Positions 7,731-13,399 of a stretch of 23,664 nucleotides of DNA are shown piece by piece. The stretch spans positions 1-23,664 of the forward strand of contig JASHPV010000153.1 in assembly GCA_030037875.1 (NCBI GenBank), in the 5' to 3' direction. Both the position numbers and the translations under genes were made by a program. The notes below the pieces were generated by a model, which ran no database searches, had not been told where the DNA came from, and was given only the letters and a program-made list of their open reading frames with translations. How positions within the stretch are numbered: position 1 is the stretch's first letter; the number at the start of each line of letters is the position of its first letter. The DNA comes from Thermoplasmata archaeon (GTDB lineage: Archaea > Thermoplasmatota > Thermoplasmata > Lutacidiplasmatales > UBA184).

Positions 7731-8526
7731 AGCAGGTCGTGCAGAGGTGGGCCTGCGGCCCGGACGACGTGCGCCAATAGCATCTCTCGCACAGGGCCCG
7801 GCCGCAATCCACGCATGATTCGAACTGAGGCGGCGATCCGAGCGAATCTCCACAATCGGTACATCGGCGAACCGCCGACGTAGCCGATGGAGGAGCAGGG
7901 GGAGTGGGGATCCGCGTCAGTCGCAGAAGAAGTCGGGACGAGAGCGTCTCCGGTTCCGGGGAAGGGGCCGAGGGAGGATTCGTGGGGGGTCCAGACGGAG
8001 CGACTCTCTGGAGGGCGTCCATGCGATCCACCAAGCGAGAGACCGTCTGGCCCGAGGGGGCCGTCGTCGGCGGCCCGAAGGAAGTGGATTCGTCCGCGAA
8101 CGGGATCAGCAAAGTGGAGCCTCGCGGCTCGGAGGCCGCGAGCCCCGCCGGGACCGGCGAAGCACGGGCCGACGTAGGGGAAGCTACCGCGACGGGTTCA
8201 GCGGAGGCAGATGATGTCGAGAACGACGGTTCCGTGGCCACCATGGCGGGCAGGGCCATCAGGCTGGGTTCCGAGGGCTCTTGCCGGGGAAGCGATGGGG
8301 TCGGAAGACTTGTCTCGGGCGTACGGCGCTCGCGGGCGAGGGCGACCAGCGAAACGCCTAGCACGATGAGGCCGGCCGTCACGAACACGACCTCCATGAA
8401 GGGGTCGCGCAGGACGGCGGGGGCACTACGCCACTGAAGTCCCAGGGCCGCGAGGGCGAGAAGAGCCGCGCCGAGGAAGAACATCCCGCCCAGGCCTGTC
8501 GTGCGCCGCGCCTCCGGTCCGGTCAT
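7609..8526 (-). CDS. Membrane-anchored protein with C-terminal eight-cysteine zinc domain
   Basis: 305 residues from ATG 8526; family not recognised. Two hydrophobic segments at about residues 11-30 and 44-63 form an N-terminal hairpin anchor. A long Ser/Pro/Ala/Thr-rich, probably disordered linker follows (about 70-230). Near the end are four CxxC pairs (CTDC, CVDC, CERC, CTTC) with inter-pair gaps of 12, 4 and 12 residues. This symmetrical pattern should bind two zinc ions in a B-box-, RING- or treble-clef-like fold. After the last pair a Pro-rich tail continues to the stop at 7609, and the last 122 bases overlap the end of polX on the other strand. An upstream in-frame continuation to 8799 runs through non-coding sequence and the divergent membrane gene, so I did not use it. 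Possible roles are a membrane-tethered regulator or scaffold. Confidence 0.8.
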   Translation of the reverse strand: MTGPEARRTTGLGGMFFLGAALLALAALGLQWRSAPAVLRDPFMEVVFVTAGLIVLGVSLVALARERRTPETSLPTPSLPRQEPSEPSLMALPAMVATEPSFSTSSASAEPVAVASPTSARASPVPAGLAASEPRGSTLLIPFADESTSFGPPTTAPSGQTVSRLVDRMDALQRVAPSGPPTNPPSAPSPEPETLSSRLLLRLTRIPTPPAPPSATSAVRRCTDCGDSLGSPPQFESCVDCGRALCERCYWRTSSGPQAHLCTTCFKDRSVPRPPAPAVPFVRPGAVASVSTPSGRSLQPRRPAS

Positions 8527-8545
8527 GAATGGTACAGGGGCCCAT

Positions 8546-8565
8546 AGGGGGTACTCGAACCCCCT
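8546..8565. repeat. Hairpin in the intergenic region 8527-8652
   Basis: AGGGGGT and ACCCCCT form a perfect 7-bp stem with a 6-base loop. AACCC (8558-8562) and GGGTT (8571-8575) could form a competing stem. It lies about 20 bases before the start of the zinc-domain gene (minus) and about 90 before the membrane gene (plus). A role in the 5' leader of the minus-strand gene is possible. No known riboswitch recognised. Confidence 0.45.
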
Positions 8566-8652
8566 CGAAAGGGTTGTGTTTGTTCTGGAAGAGGAGCACG
8601 GGTGCGAGTCCACGACGAAATTCATGTACCGGAGCCACGGGCTCGCTGACAC

Positions 8653-9027
8653 GTGTACGTCCGCCCGCGCTATCGCCGCACGGTGACTCCCGAGGAGCCG
8701 GAATCGGCCCCCACGGTCCCGGCCCAGGCCCAACGACGGTCCCACGTCGCGGTGGTCCCGGCCGTGATCCTGCTCGCGGTAGGATGGTACCTCGCCCACT
8801 ACTCGATCATTTTTCCCGCGATCCTCGGGTTCTTCCTGCTCAGTGGGGCCTTGGGCCTGCTGGGCTCCCGGTTGAACCCCCTGTCAACGGCCTTCTACCT
8901 GACGACGAAGCCGTCGTGGAGCGCGATCGGCACCGTGTTCCTGTCCGGGGCCGTGCTGCTCTGGATGACGTACGAGTACTACATTCACGCCTGGGGACCG
9001 CTCATTCCCCGGTTCCCGGCGTTCTGA
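8653..9027 (+). CDS. Small three-helix membrane protein
   Basis: 124 residues; no family recognised. An N-terminal polar, Pro/Glu-rich segment of about 28 residues is followed by three hydrophobic helices at about residues 31-48, 52-70 and 88-106. A short loop (SRLNPLSTAFYLTTKPSWS) separates the last two, and the C-terminus is aromatic-rich. The GTG at 8653 gives the longest form; a GTG at about 8686 would give a form about 11 residues shorter, and nothing decides between them. It is divergent from the zinc-domain membrane protein gene, and the pair may be functionally linked since both are small membrane proteins sharing one intergenic region (inference). It ends 10 bases from the stop of the convergent nadA. 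Confidence 0.75.
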   Translation: MYVRPRYRRTVTPEEPESAPTVPAQAQRRSHVAVVPAVILLAVGWYLAHYSIIFPAILGFFLLSGALGLLGSRLNPLSTAFYLTTKPSWSAIGTVFLSGAVLLWMTYEYYIHAWGPLIPRFPAF

Positions 9028-9037
9028 CCGACCGGAC

Positions 9038-9943
9038 CTAGGCCGCGATCATCCGTTCGAGCGCTTGACGGGCCTTGGCCGCCGTGCGGGCCGGCACGTC
9101 GATCACGTAGCGCAACTGGGCGAGCGAGTCGCGGACATCCGTGAGGTCGATTTCCTTCATGTAGGGACATATGGCGCCGCGCGAGAGCGGCAGGAACTCC
9201 GTGGACGGGTTCAGCTTCTGCATCCGGTGGAGGATTCCGACTTCGGTGGCCACGATCACCGTCGGGGCCCGGGTCTCCTCGGCGAATCGGACCATTCCGT
9301 CCGTCGAGAGCACTCGGTCGACGCTGGACAGCGCGGCGCTGGCGCATCCACACTCGGGGTGGGCGATCACGGGCGCCCCGGGATGCGCGAGGCGGGCCTG
9401 GTCGATTTCTTCGGGGCGCATCTTCGCGTGCACCGGGCAATCCCCGGCCCAGAGGTGCATCTTGCGACCCGTCTTCCGGCGTACGTAGTCCCCCAGGAAC
9501 ATGTCCGGCAGGAACAGGATCTCCTGGTCCGGCGGCAGGGAGTTGACGGTCTTGATCGCGTTGGAGCTCGTGCAGATGTAGTCCGACTCGGCCTTGACGT
9601 CCGCCGACGTGTTGATGTAGGACACCACGACGGCGCCCGGGTGGTCCGACTTCCAGGTCCGGAGCTGGTCGGCCGTGATCGAGTCGGCCAGGCCGCAGCC
9701 GGCCTTCAGGTCGGGCAACAGGACGGTCTTCGTCGGATTCAGGATCTTGGCCGTCTCGGCCATGAACCGGACCCCGGCGAACAGGATCACCGGGCGCTCG
9801 GTCTCGGCGGCTTTCCGGGATAGGTAGAGCGAGTCGCCCACGAAGTCGGCGACCTCCTGGACCTCGGGAAGCTGGTAGTTATGGGCGAGAAGGACCGCTT
9901 GGCGCTCCTCTTTCAGCCGGCGAATCTCGTCCTCGAGCGACAT
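9038..9943 (-). CDS. nadA: Quinolinate synthase NadA
   Basis: Condenses iminoaspartate with dihydroxyacetone phosphate to quinolinate in NAD synthesis; a [4Fe-4S] cytoplasmic enzyme. 301 residues, the length of the short archaeal/Thermotoga type. The N-terminal LLAHNYQLPEVQEVADFVGDS, then FAGVRFMAETAKILNP, and INTSADVKAESDYICTSSNA are diagnostic. The three cluster cysteines are in place: Cys83 (KAGCGLAD), Cys169 (AGDCPVH) and Cys259 (GAICPYM), matching the roughly 83/170/256 spacing known for archaeal NadA. ATG at 9943 is confirmed by a strong Shine-Dalgarno sequence. nadC lies 59 bases upstream in the same direction, so the two products act consecutively. No NadB or aspartate dehydrogenase is in the window. 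Confidence 0.97.
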   Translation of the reverse strand: MSLEDEIRRLKEERQAVLLAHNYQLPEVQEVADFVGDSLYLSRKAAETERPVILFAGVRFMAETAKILNPTKTVLLPDLKAGCGLADSITADQLRTWKSDHPGAVVVSYINTSADVKAESDYICTSSNAIKTVNSLPPDQEILFLPDMFLGDYVRRKTGRKMHLWAGDCPVHAKMRPEEIDQARLAHPGAPVIAHPECGCASAALSSVDRVLSTDGMVRFAEETRAPTVIVATEVGILHRMQKLNPSTEFLPLSRGAICPYMKEIDLTDVRDSLAQLRYVIDVPARTAAKARQALERMIAA

Positions 9944-9945
9944 GT

Positions 9946-9953
9946 CCCCCTCC
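9946..9953 (-). promoter_or_regulatory. Ribosome binding site of nadA
   Basis: GGAGGGGG on the minus strand ends 2 bases before the ATG at 9943; its GGAGG core lies 5 bases from the ATG. It fixes the start of nadA and shows that at least some genes here use leadered translation. Confidence 0.7.
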
Positions 9954-10002
9954 GGCGAAAGAGGACGACGAGGCGGCTCATAAGGGGAGTGTGACGGGAC
10001 CT

Positions 10003-10902
10003 CTATCTCGAACGACCCCGGGACCGGGGCTCCACGATGAGATGGAACGGTACGGCCGGGGCCGAGTGGGTCAGGCGGCCCAAGCTGGCGGCATCGGCCC
10101 CCGCGCGGGCGTACGACGCGATGTTCGTGGGGCCGACCCCACCCGACACTTCGACCTCGACGGCGGTCCCACCCGGGCGCCGTCGGATCTCGCGAACTAT
10201 TCGCCCCACCGTTCGGGGAGATTGGTTATCGATCAGGAGACGCCGGGCCCCGGCGGCAAGGGCCTCGCGGGCTTGTGGGAGGGAACGGACCTCGACCTGG
10301 ACGAGGTCCGGCCGCCGCACCCGTGCGCGTGCGCGGCGTACCGCGAGGTCGAGCGGGACCAGCGCCAGATGGTTGCTCTTGATCAGCACGGCATCGGAGA
10401 GGTCCCGCCGGTGGGGTTCTCCCCCTCCGTGCACGACGGCGGCCTTTTCCAAATCCCGGAGGCCCGGGAGCGTTTTCCGGGTCGCTCGGACGCGGAACCC
10501 CCGTCGGCCGCGGCGGGCCGCGCGAACGGTGTTCGCGGTTTCGGTCGCCACGCCCGAAAGATGCATCAGAAGATTGAGCAGGGTACGTTCGACCGCGAGT
10601 ACGCGACGAAGGTCTCCCGAAAGCTCGAGAACGACCGTCCCCGGACGTATCTCAGACCCGTCGGTGAGCCGGGAGGAGCTCCGGAGACCCGCGATCCGGG
10701 CTAGTTCCCGGGCCGCCGCCAGGCCCGAGAGGACCCCGCGACCCTGGGCCGTCACCTGAGCCCGGCCGGGGGATCTCTCGGGAAGAACGGATCTCGTCGT
10801 GATATCCCGGGTCCACCGATCCTCTTCCAGGGCGCGCCGCAGCAGCCCCGAGGTGCCCGGTGGCAGCGGGGTCGGGCCGGCCCTACGCCGTCGGGGGCTC
10901 AC
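10003..10902 (-). CDS. nadC: Nicotinate-nucleotide pyrophosphorylase (quinolinate phosphoribosyltransferase)
   Basis: Converts quinolinate and PRPP to nicotinate mononucleotide, the step after NadA. About 299 residues. Family motifs are LLRRALEEDRWTRDITT at the N-terminus, VERTLLNLLMHLSGVAT, TRKTLPGLRDLEKAAVVHGG, HRRDLSDAVLIKSNH (substrate-binding arginine, lysine and histidine), VQVEVRSL and VEVSGGVGPTNI (phosphate loop). I place the start at GTG 10902, which overlaps the end of the ATPase gene by 20 bases and leaves about 20 residues before the conserved region. A GTG at 10941 is possible but adds an unconserved stretch. It is tightly packed behind the ATPase gene and ahead of nadA, so an operon is likely. 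The N-terminus and C-terminus are unusually arginine-rich. Confidence 0.94.
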   Translation of the reverse strand: MSPRRRRAGPTPLPPGTSGLLRRALEEDRWTRDITTRSVLPERSPGRAQVTAQGRGVLSGLAAARELARIAGLRSSSRLTDGSEIRPGTVVLELSGDLRRVLAVERTLLNLLMHLSGVATETANTVRAARRGRRGFRVRATRKTLPGLRDLEKAAVVHGGGEPHRRDLSDAVLIKSNHLALVPLDLAVRRARARVRRPDLVQVEVRSLPQAREALAAGARRLLIDNQSPRTVGRIVREIRRRPGGTAVEVEVSGGVGPTNIASYARAGADAASLGRLTHSAPAVPFHLIVEPRSRGRSR

Positions 10903-13318
10903 GTTCCCCCTCCCGTTCTGCGACCTTGCGCTCGAGACCACGGTAATCCTCCAGCAAGTCCGGCCGGAGCCGGGACAGCGCGCGTCGATCGAGGTCGTGT
11001 ATCTTTTCCCGCGCCGGTCCCAGCTGGCCGCGGGCGAGGTCGACCTCGGCGAGGCGCATCACGACCTCCACCTCGTCGCCGGGGAGACGCTCTTCCCGGA
11101 ACAGACGGGCCGCCTCCTCCAGCGCCTCGGTCGCCAGGTCGAGCTCGCCGGCGAGAATGTGCAGCTTCCCCTCGTTGAGGTACGTCTGGCCGAGACCGAA
11201 ACGGTCGCCGATCCCTTCGAGGAGTTCGCGTGCCGTCTGGTTGTGGCGTTCGGCTTCCGGAAGCCTCCGCCGGAGCCGCTCCAGGTCGGCGATATTGAAG
11301 TGGGCCCAGCCCAAGCGCCGCAAGTCGTGGGCCCGGTCCGCGAGCTCCGCAGCGATGACCAGCTCCTCGAGCCCCTGGTCCACTTCCCCGTGCTGGCTCA
11401 GGACCACCCCATGGCACAGGTACGCGTAGGCCGCCTCGGCGTTGTCACCCAGGTCCCGGAGCGTTTCTCCGGCTTCGTGATAGAGCGCCAGCGACTCTAC
11501 CTCGCGGCCCGGGGTCATCGAGAGCACGTTGGCCAGCCGCACCCGCTGGATCGCTACCTCGTGAGGATTTCCGGTCGCCTCGGCCGCCGAGAGCGCCTCC
11601 TGCTGATGGGTGAGCGCCTCCCCGTACTCCGTGCGATAGAACAGGATCTCTCCGCGCAGCCGGAGGCCATAGACCTTCAGCATCGGGTCCGTCGCCGCCT
11701 CGACGCTCGGGAGGGTATCCTGCATGGTGCGGTCCGCCTCGTCCCACCTTCCCTGGTCGGCCAGGATCCGACCGAGCAGGAGACCGAACAGGGCGCGCTG
11801 GTCCGGCGTCGCGGCCGATAGAACCGCCGGTCGGGCCAAGGTCTCGCGCAGCACCTGCTCGGCCCGCTTGAGTTCCCCGACCCGGTCCCGCTCGAGCGCG
11901 ATCTGGAGCACCAGGTCGAGCTCCCCGGGGAGGTCCTCGGGAAAGGCCCGGCGGTGGGCCTCCAACGCCTGCTCGTAATGCACCAGGGCGACGTTCGAGC
12001 TGTGGGCCCGACGCGCGAACTCGGCCGCGCGCCGGTTGTACTCGACCGCTTTCGCATCAACGCGGCCGAGGTAGTAGTGGCGTGCCAGCGAGAATATCGT
12101 CGCCAGGTCGGCGGAGCCGATCGCCTCGGTGGCCTCCCCGACCCGCCGGTGCAACAGACGCAGCCGCGGCCCCGTCAGGCGGGAGTAGAGCTCGAACCGG
12201 ACATCCTCCCGAAGGAACTCGAACACTTCGCCGGGTTTCTCCCGAAGGATCCCGAGCTCGACCAACCGCTCGACCCCCTCGGCCAAGTTTTCCTCGTCCT
12301 GACCGGTCGCCTTGGTCAGCAGCGGGAACGAGACGTCCCGGCCCGCCACGGCCGCGAGCGTCAACAGCTTCAGCTCCGGTTCCGTGACTTCCTGCAGCAA
12401 CGTCCGGGGCTCGAGCGACAATCGTCGTTCGTCCTCGGCACGGTGGGGGCCCCGGAACGCCGCCTCCCGTCCCCGGATGAGCTGCTCCAGCAGTACCGGA
12501 ATGCCTCCGGTCGCTTCGAACCACCGAGTGACCTCGGGAGCCTGGAGCTCGCGCTTGGGATCGACCCAGCGAACGAACTCCGGGACCTCGCGCTCGGTGA
12601 ACGGGCGAAGCGTCAGGCGTTCCGCCTGACCGGCCCGGACCCATTCTTCGACCGACGAGCCGAGCTCGGCGGGAAGACGCCCGGACGGCAGCGAGGTGGC
12701 GAATACCCACAGCGGCCGTTCCGCGAGCTTGGGAACGAGAAAATCGAAGAACTCCATGGTCGCCGGGTCGACGAACTGGAGGTCGTCGATCGCCAACAGA
12801 ACGGGACCCGACCGGGCCGCGAGGAGCAGCGGCTCGGCGAATCCCTCGTAGAGTCGCTGGCGGTTCGAGCGGATGTCCCCGGCCCCCTCGCTCGACGATA
12901 ACAGGTGAGCGGCGAGCGGGGGAAGGTCGGTCCGTCCCCGTTCCGCGTCGGGGAGGAATCCGAGGGCCGTTCCGACGGCGTTCGCGGTGCCGGAGATCTG
13001 CGCCAAGGGAGAAGGTCCGTCGACCGTCGTCCGCGCGGCCGGTTCCTCGTCCGCCTGGGGCCGGAGGATCGCTTCCTGAAGGACGAGGAAGGGTGGGGGA
13101 TTCTCCAGGAAGGGCGTTCGGGCATGGAAGACCCGGAATCCCACTCGCTCGCTCTCTTCGACCAGGGCCATGAAGAACGCGGATTTTCCCACGCCGTTCG
13201 TCCCTTCGAGAACGGTCAGGCCACCGGCCCCGCCTCGGGCACGTTCCCGACGGCGCAAGATGGCGTTCCAGACCTCCACCCGGCCGATGGGCGGGACGGA
13301 CGCGGACCGGTTCTCCAT
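10883..13318 (-). CDS. AAA/STAND-type ATPase with TPR-like C-terminus, paralog 1
   Basis: 811 residues. Resembles the AAA_16/MalT-like predicted ATPases. It has an N-terminal GR-x-EVWNAILRRRE box, Walker A GTNGVGKS (39-46) followed by Ala, and Walker B VLLAIDDLQFVD with Asp178-Asp179. The sensor-like WVFATSLPSG segment and a wHTH-like lid follow (LLTLAAVAGRDVSFPLL and VERLVELGILREKPGEVFEF). From about residue 390 there is an alpha-helical TPR-like solenoid (for example YGEALTHQQEALSAAEATGN and RLPEAERHNQTARELLEGIG). No DNA-binding, nuclease, TIR or cyclase output domain is visible, and no membrane segment. I chose ATG 13318 over TTG 13327 because a TATA-like box sits about 30 bases before it (near-leaderless). 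The tandem neighbour is a full-length paralog. Likely a sensory or scaffold NTPase; target unknown. Confidence 0.88.
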   Translation of the reverse strand: MENRSASVPPIGRVEVWNAILRRRERARGGAGGLTVLEGTNGVGKSAFFMALVEESERVGFRVFHARTPFLENPPPFLVLQEAILRPQADEEPAARTTVDGPSPLAQISGTANAVGTALGFLPDAERGRTDLPPLAAHLLSSSEGAGDIRSNRQRLYEGFAEPLLLAARSGPVLLAIDDLQFVDPATMEFFDFLVPKLAERPLWVFATSLPSGRLPAELGSSVEEWVRAGQAERLTLRPFTEREVPEFVRWVDPKRELQAPEVTRWFEATGGIPVLLEQLIRGREAAFRGPHRAEDERRLSLEPRTLLQEVTEPELKLLTLAAVAGRDVSFPLLTKATGQDEENLAEGVERLVELGILREKPGEVFEFLREDVRFELYSRLTGPRLRLLHRRVGEATEAIGSADLATIFSLARHYYLGRVDAKAVEYNRRAAEFARRAHSSNVALVHYEQALEAHRRAFPEDLPGELDLVLQIALERDRVGELKRAEQVLRETLARPAVLSAATPDQRALFGLLLGRILADQGRWDEADRTMQDTLPSVEAATDPMLKVYGLRLRGEILFYRTEYGEALTHQQEALSAAEATGNPHEVAIQRVRLANVLSMTPGREVESLALYHEAGETLRDLGDNAEAAYAYLCHGVVLSQHGEVDQGLEELVIAAELADRAHDLRRLGWAHFNIADLERLRRRLPEAERHNQTARELLEGIGDRFGLGQTYLNEGKLHILAGELDLATEALEEAARLFREERLPGDEVEVVMRLAEVDLARGQLGPAREKIHDLDRRALSRLRPDLLEDYRGLERKVAEREGEREPPTA

Positions 13319-13343
13319 CGTCCCCAACTATCGGCGGGTCCGG

Positions 13344-13352
13344 TGTATATGA
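13344..13352 (-). promoter_or_regulatory. TATA-like promoter of ATPase paralog 1
   Basis: TCATATACA on the minus strand, centred about 30 bases upstream of the ATG at 13318. At the usual archaeal spacing (transcription starts about 25 bases after the TATA box) the message would be leaderless or nearly so. This means the gene can be transcribed separately from paralog 2. Confidence 0.55.
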
Positions 13353-13361
13353 CGATAGCCT

Positions 13362-13394
13362 CTCGGGAACCGAGGGACCCCCGCGACCGCGGGG
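13362..13394. repeat. Two adjacent hairpins between the ATPase paralogs
   Basis: CTCGG-3nt-CCGAG (13362-13374) and CCCCGCG-2nt-CGCGGGG (13379-13394) lie just after the stop of paralog 2. They are followed in the minus direction by the TATA box of paralog 1. They could terminate or pause transcription, or stabilise the 3' end of the paralog 2 message. There is no T-run, so this is not a classic intrinsic terminator. Confidence 0.4.
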
Positions 13395-13399
13395 CCGGC

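Noticed and set aside
8531..8640. A tRNA on the minus strand, suggested by GGGGGTTCGAGTACCCCC
   Set aside because: The loop would have 8 bases, base 61 is not C, and no acceptor or anticodon arm can be formed with the flanking sequence.
8527..8799. N-terminal extension of the zinc-domain membrane protein
   Set aside because: It would run through the hairpin region and into the divergent membrane gene, and the segment is not protein-like; ATG 8526 begins directly before the first membrane helix.
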